NCBI RefSeq assembly: GCF_025558485.1
Contig: NZ_CP102930.1
Span: 2,542,001 to 2,606,000 of the forward strand
From: Bdellovibrio bacteriovorus
GTDB taxonomy: Bacteria; Bdellovibrionota; Bdellovibrionia; Bdellovibrionales; Bdellovibrionaceae
Direction of reading: 5' to 3'
DNA length: 64,000 nucleotides
Within the stretch, counting starts at the first letter, position 1, and each line of letters begins with the position of its first letter. The notes beneath the pieces were generated by a model. That model was given only the letters and a program-made list of their open reading frames with translations. It was not told the DNA's origin and did no database searches. A program made the position numbers and the translations under genes. This document shows, piece after piece, positions 1-8,044 of this stretch.

Positions 1-720
1 TTGAAGGACAAGCTTCCTTTCGCCCTGACTTGGACCGTGGGTGTAAAAACCGCACAGCCAATTCAAATTTTGTCGTCGTTGTTGCCGCAAAACATTCCGG
101 TCGCCATGGATCTGCACATCGAGGACAGCGGCCTGATGAAGGGCACCGTGGCCGTGCAGAGTTTCCCGTTTGAAATATTCCGTAAGAAGGCTGTGGTTAA
201 GAACGTGGACCTGATTTTCCATGCGAACTCCCACGTACCGGAACTATCCGGTCAGATCAACTATGCCAATCCGGAAGTGGACATTCGTATTTTACTTCTG
301 GGCAGTCTGGAAAAACCACGCATTGAGTTTGAAAGCGACCCTCCTTTGAATCGTCAGCAAATCGTGTCAGTGCTTTTGTTTAACAAATCACTGGATGAAT
401 TGAACGAAGAGGAAGTCAACTCCACCGCCAGCATGAGCCGGGCCATGTCGGACGGGGCTTTCGGATTGTTCTCGCTGCTGTTCCTGTCATCCACGCCCAT
501 TCAGTCGGTCAGCTACAATCCGGTGACAAAGTCCTATACCGCGCGCGTTCGCCTGGATGACAGTACGACACTTAGCATGGGATCAGATTTTTCAGAAGAA
601 AGACAATTCACGGTCCGTCGCCGCCTTGGCGGTCCATGGTCCATCCGCACCGAACTGCGCCAGACTGACGAGCGACCGGATGTGGTGTTGACGTTGCTGG
701 AGTGGCTGAAGCGCTTCTAA
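1..720 (+). CDS. TamB-like C-terminal domain protein (partial, 5' end outside window)
   Basis: The last 239 residues read as the C-terminal domain of the TamB/DUF490 family: repeated amphipathic beta-strands, then a segment with PxLNRQQIVSVLLF near residues 115-128 and a terminal beta-rich region ending in aromatic Phe. In that family the protein is anchored in the inner membrane, spans the periplasm and helps outer-membrane protein or lipid transport. The frame is open to base 1, which reads TTG, so the true start is probably upstream and the gene is cut by the window edge. The short downstream gene follows after 45 bases and may be co-transcribed. Family call is by pattern only. Confidence 0.7.
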   Translation: MKDKLPFALTWTVGVKTAQPIQILSSLLPQNIPVAMDLHIEDSGLMKGTVAVQSFPFEIFRKKAVVKNVDLIFHANSHVPELSGQINYANPEVDIRILLLGSLEKPRIEFESDPPLNRQQIVSVLLFNKSLDELNEEEVNSTASMSRAMSDGAFGLFSLLFLSSTPIQSVSYNPVTKSYTARVRLDDSTTLSMGSDFSEERQFTVRRRLGGPWSIRTELRQTDERPDVVLTLLEWLKRF

Positions 721-765
721 TTTCCCCTTCTTGCTTTTTGCAAAGGGATCTCAATATAATAACGC

Positions 766-1428
766 GTGGATATTCTTCTTTTGGCGATGGCGACAACTGT
801 GTTTCTTCTGGGATTGGCTTTGATCAGCAATCGCGCCCGCCGTCGGCAGGATATTGCCTTTGAACTTAAACCCAATTGTCTGCTGACTCGCTGGCCTTTG
901 CTGTTTGTCACCGGCCCTCGTTCTATTTTTTATTTCAGCAGCTATTGGAATCTATACACGGCCTTTCTGGCCGAACATGGTTATGAGGTCTTCACCCTGC
1001 ATCTGCCGTGGAATAAAACAAACCTGCGCAAAGAACGCTTTGAACATTTCCTAAAGCAGCAAGAAGATCTGGGCCGTCATTTTCACCTGGTAGTGGATGC
1101 TCCGACATGGCTGGAGTTTCAGGATCTTTTGCGTCAGCGCCGCTCTGCCAGTGTGATCAGCATCACCGAGATCACTGATCCCGAACAAAGCAGCCCTCAG
1201 GGCTTACAGGCCTTCCCCATTCCGACTGCGGACATTGAAATGCCGGTCTTTACGAAAGGCAGTGTTTTCTTAAATATCAGCTATCATCTGCACAAGCAGT
1301 TTGTGCGCCGGAAGAACTTAAACAGTTTAAGCTCTTTGGGGGCTTTACCGGAATCCGCCTTAAACAATTCATTATTGTTGTTGGAAAGAGCTCAAACTTT
1401 AGCGGAGATGGATCTGCGCGATTCCTAA
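766..1428 (+). CDS. Membrane-anchored alpha/beta-hydrolase-like protein without an obvious nucleophile
   Basis: The 220-residue protein starts at GTG with one N-terminal membrane segment (about residues 2-22). A stretch at about residues 43-75 (LLFVTGP, then YLAEHGYEVFTLHLPW-like) resembles the first strands of a lipase-type alpha/beta hydrolase. I see no GxSxG nucleophile elbow afterwards, so it may be an inactive or divergent relative. It lies between the TamB-like gene and a Yip1-like gene on the same strand, 45 and 42 bases away, so a small envelope operon is plausible. Function unknown. Confidence 0.6.
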   Translation: MDILLLAMATTVFLLGLALISNRARRRQDIAFELKPNCLLTRWPLLFVTGPRSIFYFSSYWNLYTAFLAEHGYEVFTLHLPWNKTNLRKERFEHFLKQQEDLGRHFHLVVDAPTWLEFQDLLRQRRSASVISITEITDPEQSSPQGLQAFPIPTADIEMPVFTKGSVFLNISYHLHKQFVRRKNLNSLSSLGALPESALNNSLLLLERAQTLAEMDLRDS

Positions 1429-1470
1429 ATACACCTTGCCAGATTTAATGCGTGGTGGTGAGATATTCCT

Positions 1471-2049
1471 ATGAGCGACTACAGAGACGTCACCCCGAAC
1501 AAGCAACAGCCCTCTTTTGAAATGACCAAAGAGGTCGTCCGCTACATCATCAATTACCTTCGTCATCCCATCGAAAAAATCAAAACCCTGCCGGACTGGA
1601 ACTGGCCTTTGCTTTTGATGACGTTGGTGGCCTTGTCGATTATTTCCGGAGTGCTGACAGGCCTTGTACCACCGAACTTTTACCGCATTATGGGCGGGAT
1701 CATTGTTTCCCCTATCGTGGGAATCGTGACGACTTTCATTGGCTCTTTGTTTATTTATTATTACTTCCAGGTTTTTGAAAAGCGTACGTGCTCCTTGCGC
1801 AAGATCTTCACCCTGCTGCTTTTTGCCAACATTCCATTTTTTATCTTCCAAGTGGGTTCTGAATTGATTCCCCCAATCACATTGGTGGGGTTTGCCTTCA
1901 CAGCTTTATTGATGGCCGTGGGTTTGACAGAAAACTTCCAGATGGAAAAGCGCCGGTCTTTAAGACTGGTCACAATACTGTTCGCGATTGTGTTTATCAT
2001 CTGGCTTTGGAACCGCATCGACATCAGTCGTCTGGAGCGACTGGGCTAA
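1471..2049 (+). CDS. YIP1 family integral membrane protein
   Basis: The 192-residue protein has a hydrophilic N-terminus (about 45 residues) and then five or so hydrophobic helices, an arrangement typical of bacterial Yip1/YIP1-domain proteins, whose function is poorly known. It starts at ATG and is the last gene of the rightward group, ending just before a bidirectional terminator. The final residues (RIDISRLERLG) are cytoplasmic-looking. Confidence 0.65.
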   Translation: MSDYRDVTPNKQQPSFEMTKEVVRYIINYLRHPIEKIKTLPDWNWPLLLMTLVALSIISGVLTGLVPPNFYRIMGGIIVSPIVGIVTTFIGSLFIYYYFQVFEKRTCSLRKIFTLLLFANIPFFIFQVGSELIPPITLVGFAFTALLMAVGLTENFQMEKRRSLRLVTILFAIVFIIWLWNRIDISRLERLG

Positions 2050-2051
2050 AG

Positions 2052-2084
2052 AAAAAGGGACAGACTGAACCTGTCCCCTTTTTT
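2052..2084. terminator. Bidirectional intrinsic terminator
   Basis: A stem AGGGACAG / CTGTCCCCT with a short loop is flanked by A-rich sequence on the left and T-rich sequence on the right. It sits between the convergent ends of the Yip1-like gene and the long lipoprotein gene, so it can end transcription from both sides. Confidence 0.8.
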
Positions 2085-2085
2085 A

Positions 2086-4854
2086 TTATTTCAAGAACAT
2101 CGCTTTGGCGAGTTTTTCCTGCTCCTGAGACGTGTATCCCAAAGAAGAAATCTTGGCCAGCTCATCAGCCACCCGATGCTGAAGCTGAATCATACGGGAC
2201 ATGGCCTCGGTGTACTGCAGGTGCCCTGTCGCCACCTCTTCGGCTTCAGGCAGCGCTATATTCAAAGCGTCACCTTTTGCCAACACCAGATTCAACCTGC
2301 CCTTTTCATCTTTTACAATCGCCTCTTTCGGCACCATTAGCACCTGCGCCAGTACTGCCGGGTCATTCAACCATTGCTGATAGATTTCCTGACGCTTTCT
2401 TGAAGCTTCCACTGTATTCGGAATCACACCGGTTCTTTGCACCAGAACATAGGTCAAAAGATTTCGCATCATCAGACTGTTTTCACGCACAAAACAGAAT
2501 TTTTCGTGATCTTTACCGCACTGACTTTTTTCCTTCACTAGTTCCGCCCAATGCAGGCTTAAGTTCGGCAACAGCGGTTCCCCGGCCAGCAAAGCCTCCT
2601 GAGCAACTGCCATCTGCACTCGTTCAAAAGCATTGCTCAATAACTGCCGCGTGCGTTCTCGGGTCTGCTCTGTGACTGCTGCGGACAGCACATCCTGCAA
2701 AGATGAGTTCCAGTCTTCATAATCCACGGTCAAATAAGGGTGCAGAACCAGCAAGGCGGTCACATACTTTTCAAGTTTGTTAGTTGCTGTCAGATTTTGC
2801 AGCTCCATCAGATTGCTGATTTTCCCCGGCTGATCCACATAACGGGATTTCTTAGAGACCAGGGCGGATACGTTTAGCACCGGCAGATGCAGTCCCAGCT
2901 TTTTCCAGCGCGCCTCTTTATCCACTGTCACTTCCTGCAGATAACTAAACGCCGGGGCGTAATATCTTTTAACAATCTGACCGCCGTCTTTTGCCTCTTC
3001 GCCGGAAGTTTTTTCATCCGTCCAGGCCGCGCGGCTGAATTTACGGAAATCCCGGGTCATAAAGACCGTGCTCATTTCCTGCTGACAGGTCTTGAAGTTT
3101 TCCGAAGAACCGTTATTGATAAATTGCATCAGCTCTTTGCGCGACGTCGTCACATCACGGATAATCCCCTGAACCAAATCCATATTTGAGATGCTCAAAG
3201 AACTTTTCGCAGAGGCCCGGTAAGATGGAGCCTTGCTCAGTGCAAACGTCGTCATGGCCTCACAGGAACGGAATGATTTTTCATCAATCTCCGTCAGGGC
3301 GCTACGGTTGTTCAGCACCTCTTCGCGCGTGTCCATGATAAGCATCATTTGCTCTCTATGATATTCCTCCATCATCAGTGCCAAATCCTTGATCATCACC
3401 ATCATCTTCTTTTGGTTTTCCAGAATTTCTTTCTGCATGGCTTTGATTTCAGCCAGACTTTGTTTGATTGCTGCCAGTTCCGCCATAATAGCCGGGTCCG
3501 GTCCGCCGCCACCCAAGCCACCAAAAGCCGCCAGTGCCATCGTCGCAGGACCGCCCGAGAAAGCGCCTAAGGCCCCGACAAAACCACCCGCACTAAAGGC
3601 TTTGGAAATTGCACTGACCGCCTGAATGCCCTGATTGATCTTCATGGCAGTATCGATGGCCTTGGTTACCCCCGGGTCCAACTTAATACCCAGAACGTCT
3701 GTCACCTGCATGGTGGTCTTCAGGATATTATCCAGGGACTTGGACGCATTTTCGGCACTGTTCACAAATTTTTGCACGTCCGAATCCAGCTCTCTCTTAC
3801 GCTGAAAGAATCCGGTCTTTTCCAGCTCTGACGCAACCTCCGGGGAAGGGATCGTCGCAGCACGACCGTTGAGCAGATCATCCATCATCTCACGCGCCTG
3901 CATTTTTCCGGAATCCGACAACGACAGTTCAATACTGTCTGTCAGATTTTTGATTTTACCATAGATATTTTTGACAGATCCGCCCATCACAACAGCATCG
4001 TCTTTCAATGACTGGCTGTATTTCCCCAAAGCTTCGGCCAAAGCGACCACTTTTTTGGCTTTTTCCGCCACATCGCGAATCTGTTGAACATTCGCCAACA
4101 ATACCTTCACTGTCGCTGACTCCGTCAAAACCGAAGCCATGGCCCCCGCCACCGCCGTGTAAAGAGCCAGACGCGCCTGATCGTCTTCACTAAATCCATA
4201 TTGGTAGAACAGATAATCGGCCTGCTTTAGGTAAGTCACAATCTGCTCAATTTGTGCGGAACGATCACCAATGGCTTTGGTTTTATCGATCTTATCCAAG
4301 ACCTCGGGGTGGTTTCTTTTGATTTTCACCACAACATCCACCGCGATATCGCGGCTGTCTTTCTTAATTTGTTCATTGAACGTTTGCAGCAGGTTGCGCA
4401 GGGCCACCGACTGAACCAATCCCGCCATTTTACCTTCCAACTGATGATGAAAGGCATTACTGCGTTGAACCTCGTCCAGATTCAGATTCAAGGTATTCAG
4501 CAAAAGATCGGTGTCGGCCAAAGCACCAGAATCCCCGACGATAATGCTTTTCTTGGCCATGTCCCATCTTTGACTGATCTCCTCAGGGAAGGCCAAAGCC
4601 TTTCCCTGTTCCAACTGGGCTCTTAGTAATCCCAACACTTCCGGATTTTGTTCCTGCAACAAAGAGCGCAAAGCTTCGGCCAAAGGCAAATTGGCATTTT
4701 CAGAATAGATCAGCTTTTGAAACTGTTCCCAGCCAGAATATTGATTCAGATTCTGCTTCTTCGGTCCGGCCGTATGCGCCCCCTTTTCTGTGGGAGCACA
4801 AGCCGACATAAACAGGGCCAATGCGGTTGAATAGACGACAAGTTGCTTTTTCAT
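2086..4854 (-). CDS. Very long helical lipoprotein of unknown function
   Basis: The 922-residue protein opens with a lipoprotein signal (positive MKKQ, hydrophobic core, MSAC with Cys19). Most of the chain is predicted to be alpha-helical. Around residues 405-450 there is a glycine/alanine-rich hydrophobic segment (GGFVGALGAFSGG, then GGLGGGG). It is followed at about 455-520 by a long coiled coil rich in Lys, Met and Glu. A hydrophobic tongue between long helices recalls alpha-pore-forming toxins, but I recognise no family. The gene starts 11 bases after the collagen-like lipoprotein gene, so the two form an operon read from the sigma-54 promoter near 6.2 kb. Surface or prey-facing location is an inference. 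Confidence 0.8.
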   Translation of the reverse strand: MKKQLVVYSTALALFMSACAPTEKGAHTAGPKKQNLNQYSGWEQFQKLIYSENANLPLAEALRSLLQEQNPEVLGLLRAQLEQGKALAFPEEISQRWDMAKKSIIVGDSGALADTDLLLNTLNLNLDEVQRSNAFHHQLEGKMAGLVQSVALRNLLQTFNEQIKKDSRDIAVDVVVKIKRNHPEVLDKIDKTKAIGDRSAQIEQIVTYLKQADYLFYQYGFSEDDQARLALYTAVAGAMASVLTESATVKVLLANVQQIRDVAEKAKKVVALAEALGKYSQSLKDDAVVMGGSVKNIYGKIKNLTDSIELSLSDSGKMQAREMMDDLLNGRAATIPSPEVASELEKTGFFQRKRELDSDVQKFVNSAENASKSLDNILKTTMQVTDVLGIKLDPGVTKAIDTAMKINQGIQAVSAISKAFSAGGFVGALGAFSGGPATMALAAFGGLGGGGPDPAIMAELAAIKQSLAEIKAMQKEILENQKKMMVMIKDLALMMEEYHREQMMLIMDTREEVLNNRSALTEIDEKSFRSCEAMTTFALSKAPSYRASAKSSLSISNMDLVQGIIRDVTTSRKELMQFINNGSSENFKTCQQEMSTVFMTRDFRKFSRAAWTDEKTSGEEAKDGGQIVKRYYAPAFSYLQEVTVDKEARWKKLGLHLPVLNVSALVSKKSRYVDQPGKISNLMELQNLTATNKLEKYVTALLVLHPYLTVDYEDWNSSLQDVLSAAVTEQTRERTRQLLSNAFERVQMAVAQEALLAGEPLLPNLSLHWAELVKEKSQCGKDHEKFCFVRENSLMMRNLLTYVLVQRTGVIPNTVEASRKRQEIYQQWLNDPAVLAQVLMVPKEAIVKDEKGRLNLVLAKGDALNIALPEAEEVATGHLQYTEAMSRMIQLQHRVADELAKISSLGYTSQEQEKLAKAMFLK

Positions 4855-4865
4855 TTCAAGACTCC

Positions 4866-6167
4866 TTACAGAATTGAATGACCGTCAACTGTGATTGAAC
4901 TGCGCTCTTCCACACCGCGAGGACCGGAAGATCCCATATCACCTTTTTCACCGAGCGCACCCTGAGGACCTTTTGAAGCCGTTCTGCAATCTCCGCGAGT
5001 CGATCCCGGATCACCACCTTCGCCGCCCTTACCGCCTTCGCTGCCAGCTCCACCAAGGCCACCCAAGCCCGCTTCCGCGGACAGGCTTGCAGTAAAGTAC
5101 GGGCCTTTGGCGATGACAATGTCTGCTGCACCGGAATGCCCACCAATCATGCCCATGCCACCACGAAGACCTTTAGGCCCCTGCGCCCCGGCACCACCAT
5201 TGGTCGGCTGTCTGGTGCAGATGATTTCACAAAAAGTGGCCCCACGTCTTAGCTCTGGTGCCATCAAAAACACACCACCACCGGGTTCACACATTCTGCG
5301 GGACGTGGCATCCACACCACGAGCCCCTTTTGCTCCAATCCCGGTCTGAGCTGCCGCTGGCAAACCTTCCCCGCCAGCCGTGCCACGCATGTGCAGTTTT
5401 AAATCTCCCATCGCATAGCCAGCCTTCAAGGAAAGATAGCCGCCGTTTTTACCCACCTGCCCCGGGGCCGGAATTTTTTCTGCCTCTTCAGCAGAGAAAG
5501 TTTCAATCGTGGCTGTGTCTTCCGCATACAGACGACCAGCTTCCAGATAAACCTCCTGACCTTCTGTGCGCAAGACATTGTCTTTTTCGATAAAGATGAT
5601 TCCAAACTTATAAGCGCCAGAGGAAATTCCCAACGACTGCAAGGTTGTCACTTTGCTTTCAGAGGACACCAGCAAATCCGGCAACAGAGTATAAGTGCTT
5701 TCGGCAATCAGCTTTTCTTTGGAATAGATTCTGTAAGTGACTGTTTTTTGAGCGTGATCGTTTTTCCAAAGATCCAGACGATCCGAAATCACATACTGAC
5801 CGGACACATACTTGGCGTCGATTTTGGAAATGGATTCATAGGCCGGATTCACTGCCAATGAGGAAAACGAACGTTTGATTTCAAGTTGGTTGACGTAAAG
5901 ACTTTCCGGAATCGAAAGCTTCGTTTCATAGATATTCAGGTTGTTTTTAAATTCAGAATAATTGGAACGGTCTTCGCGAAGATCCGCGACTTTTTTTACT
6001 TCGATCACCACGCCTTCAGCCAGAACACGGCGCGGGTTGACCTCCTGAGCCTCGCTCCCACCAGTTGTCGGAGTCGGAGAAGTGTTTCCACCGGAACCCT
6101 GGCACGCCAGAAGGTGTCCGGACAAAATCGCAAGCATAAATAATTTGAAAGTGTTTTTTGCTGACAT
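4866..6167 (-). CDS. Lipoprotein with glycine-rich collagen-like C-terminal half
   Basis: I start at the ATG at 6167, seven codons inside the longest frame, because AAGGAG lies just upstream. The 433-residue product has a lipoprotein signal ending LLAC (Cys22) and a Thr/Pro/Gly spacer. An N-terminal beta-rich domain runs to about residue 225. A Gly-rich tail of about 180 residues follows, with Gly-X-Y-like runs (GAQGPKGLRGG, GALGEKGDMGSSGPRG). Cysteines at intervals may form disulfides. Collagen-like tails usually form extended or trimeric surface structures. First gene of the operon with the 922-residue lipoprotein. Function unknown. Confidence 0.8.
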   Translation of the reverse strand: MSAKNTFKLFMLAILSGHLLACQGSGGNTSPTPTTGGSEAQEVNPRRVLAEGVVIEVKKVADLREDRSNYSEFKNNLNIYETKLSIPESLYVNQLEIKRSFSSLAVNPAYESISKIDAKYVSGQYVISDRLDLWKNDHAQKTVTYRIYSKEKLIAESTYTLLPDLLVSSESKVTTLQSLGISSGAYKFGIIFIEKDNVLRTEGQEVYLEAGRLYAEDTATIETFSAEEAEKIPAPGQVGKNGGYLSLKAGYAMGDLKLHMRGTAGGEGLPAAAQTGIGAKGARGVDATSRRMCEPGGGVFLMAPELRRGATFCEIICTRQPTNGGAGAQGPKGLRGGMGMIGGHSGAADIVIAKGPYFTASLSAEAGLGGLGGAGSEGGKGGEGGDPGSTRGDCRTASKGPQGALGEKGDMGSSGPRGVEERSSITVDGHSIL

Positions 6168-6185
6168 AATATCTCCTTTTGTCAG

Positions 6186-6211
6186 CATCCTCCCAAAGCA
6201 AGGGGTATTCC
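6186..6211 (-). promoter_or_regulatory. Sigma-54 (-24/-12) promoter of the two-lipoprotein operon
   Basis: Read on the minus strand, CCGGAATACCCCTTGCTTT has GG (6211-6210), exactly ten bases, then GC (6199-6198), the invariant sigma-54 spacing, with TTGCT at -12. The predicted start is near 6186, giving a 19-base leader that contains AAGGAG before the ATG at 6167. Confidence 0.75.
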
Positions 6212-6273
6212 GGACCCCAGATCCGATATATGTCTTTTAAGGCCATTCCCCGGATGTTTTTGTGGATTTTTGA

Positions 6274-6298
6274 GGAATGGATTCCTAATTCTAGGAAT
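6274..6298. promoter_or_regulatory. Tandem inverted repeats, candidate activator-binding site
   Basis: ATTCCTA-ATTC-TAGGAAT (6281-6298) is a perfect 7-base inverted repeat, and GGAAT-GG-ATTCC (6274-6285) overlaps it. They lie about 90-110 bases upstream of the predicted sigma-54 start near 6186, a usual distance for enhancer-binding proteins. They also directly follow the dut stop, but there is no U-run on the minus strand, so a terminator is less likely. Confidence 0.4.
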
Positions 6299-6300
6299 TT

Positions 6301-6750
6301 TTAAGCGCGGCCCGTGGAGCCAAAACCACCTGCCCCACGCTCTGTGGAACTCAGTTCATCCACGACCTCGAACTGGGCCTGAATCACCGGCGCCAGCACC
6401 AACTGGGCACAACGTTCCTGATCGTTGATAACAACAGGCTCGTTCCCCAGATTGATCACGATGATTTTTACTTCACCACGATAATCAGCATCAATCGTGC
6501 CCGGAGTGTTTAGAACTGTCAGACCACTTTTCGCAGCCCAACCGCTGCGCGGACGGGATTGGATTTCATAACCCAGTGGAATTTCAAAGCTCAATCCTGT
6601 CGGGATCATGGCTCTTTCGCCCGGATTCAAAGTCACCGCCCCGGCAAGCTGCGCGCGAACATCAAACCCGCTGGCCCCCAAAGATTGATAAGCTGGAAGT
6701 TCACCACGGAAGTTTTCAAGTTTTTTGATTTTTACAGGCAACTTTTGCAT
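6301..6750 (-). CDS. dut: dUTP diphosphatase (dUTPase)
   Basis: Hydrolyses dUTP to dUMP and pyrophosphate, which keeps uracil out of DNA and feeds dTMP synthesis. All five trimeric-dUTPase motifs are visible in the 149 residues: GASGFDVRA (25-33), RPRSGWA (66-72), GTIDADYRGEVK (84-95), RCAQLV (113-118) and the C-terminal P-loop-like RGAGGFGSTG (138-147). Length is normal for the family. It follows the M16 peptidase gene by about 20 bases on the same strand, so pnp, peptidase and dut probably share a transcript. Confidence 0.96.
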   Translation of the reverse strand: MQKLPVKIKKLENFRGELPAYQSLGASGFDVRAQLAGAVTLNPGERAMIPTGLSFEIPLGYEIQSRPRSGWAAKSGLTVLNTPGTIDADYRGEVKIIVINLGNEPVVINDQERCAQLVLAPVIQAQFEVVDELSSTERGAGGFGSTGRA

Positions 6751-6770
6751 TTCAATCCTCGCTCTTAAAA

Positions 6771-8042
6771 TTACAGTTTCAGATCATTCCACCAGGACTC
6801 CAGTGACTTCACTTCAGGTCCCAACAGAACACCGGATGCTTTATCCAAATCCAGTTCATGGCGGATATAGTGATTCACGGAATCCACCGTCACGGCTTTG
6901 ATTTCTTCAATCACGGATTCCACGGCACGGTATTTACCGAACACCATTTCATTCACCGCCAAAGAGGTCATACGGTTTTCAATATCATCAGATCCCAGCA
7001 GAATGCTGCCGATGATCTGGGTTTTACACATTTCAACGTCAGCCTTGGTCACACCCTGCTTGCGGATTTTCGCAAACTCTTTGGAGATCAAATCCCCCAC
7101 CTTACGGGCGTTCTTGGCTTCCGTTCCGGCATAGATTGTCAGCATGCCGGAATCAATGTTCGTGTTCAGGCTGGAGTGAATGGAATACACCAAGCCTCTT
7201 TTTTCACGAACACTTTGATACAGCTTCGAGGTCATACCGCCACCCAAAAGAGTGTTGGTCACCACCGCTTCAAAACGGTGTTTGTCCTGGAAACTGGCTG
7301 TCGGGAACCCCAACAGCATATGCACCTGTTCGGCCTGCTTTTCAACGACATGACGTCGGCTAAGCCAACGCGGGACACGACGGGTGTTTTTAAGTTCACT
7401 TTTCTTTTTAGATCCCAGGCGTTTTTGAATACCGGCCATCAGGTCTTCATGGTCGATACAACCTGAAGCACTGATAATGATGTTTTTGCCAGTATAGTTA
7501 CGACGGTAATAATCCATCACCTGAGTCTGCTTCATGCGCGCCACAGACACGGGCGTCCCCAGAATAGGACGTCCCAGAGGATGCTTGCCATAGACCTGTT
7601 CATAGAACACGTCATAGATCATGTCTTCGTGGCTGTCCTCGGACATGGCGATTTCCTGCAAAATCACACCTTTTTCAAGGTCGAATTCCTTTTGCACCAG
7701 CTTCATGTTGGAAACCAAGTCCGCCAGAACATCCAGCGCCTTTTCCCAATGGTCCTTCAGGACCAAAGCGTGATAGCAGGTGTACTCGCGTGTGGTGTAA
7801 GCATTCAGCTCACCACCCAAAGCTTCCAAAGATTTTGCAATTTGATAGGCGGAACGAGTCTTGGTTCCTTTAAAAACCAAGTGTTCAAGCAAGTGGGAAA
7901 TGCCGGCAACCTCAGGAGTTTCATCCCGCGTCCCCGTCAAAACCCAAATACCCATAGAAACGGCACGGGACCCTGGGTGAAGTTCGCTCACCACCCGGAT
8001 CCCGTTAGAAAGTTCAGATTTTTTGAACTTAGTGTCTGTCAC
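6771..8042 (-). CDS. M16 family zinc metallopeptidase (processing-peptidase type)
   Basis: The 423-residue protein has the inverted zinc motif HxxEH (His50, Glu53, His54 in HLLEHLVFKGT) and the downstream Glu-rich helix around residues 120-130 that supplies the third ligand. It also has the C-terminal M16 domain with GGGMTSKLYQSVREKRGLVYS. This matches single-chain bacterial relatives of mitochondrial processing peptidase, commonly encoded next to pnp and dut, as here. No signal peptide is seen. It starts two bases after the pnp stop, which indicates translational coupling. Confidence 0.93.
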   Translation of the reverse strand: MTDTKFKKSELSNGIRVVSELHPGSRAVSMGIWVLTGTRDETPEVAGISHLLEHLVFKGTKTRSAYQIAKSLEALGGELNAYTTREYTCYHALVLKDHWEKALDVLADLVSNMKLVQKEFDLEKGVILQEIAMSEDSHEDMIYDVFYEQVYGKHPLGRPILGTPVSVARMKQTQVMDYYRRNYTGKNIIISASGCIDHEDLMAGIQKRLGSKKKSELKNTRRVPRWLSRRHVVEKQAEQVHMLLGFPTASFQDKHRFEAVVTNTLLGGGMTSKLYQSVREKRGLVYSIHSSLNTNIDSGMLTIYAGTEAKNARKVGDLISKEFAKIRKQGVTKADVEMCKTQIIGSILLGSDDIENRMTSLAVNEMVFGKYRAVESVIEEIKAVTVDSVNHYIRHELDLDKASGVLLGPEVKSLESWWNDLKL

Positions 8043-8044
8043 AA

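Noticed and set aside
4880..5480. Repetitive glycine-coding DNA as a possible CRISPR or tandem repeat
   Set aside because: No regular repeat-spacer period; it is the collagen-like coding region.
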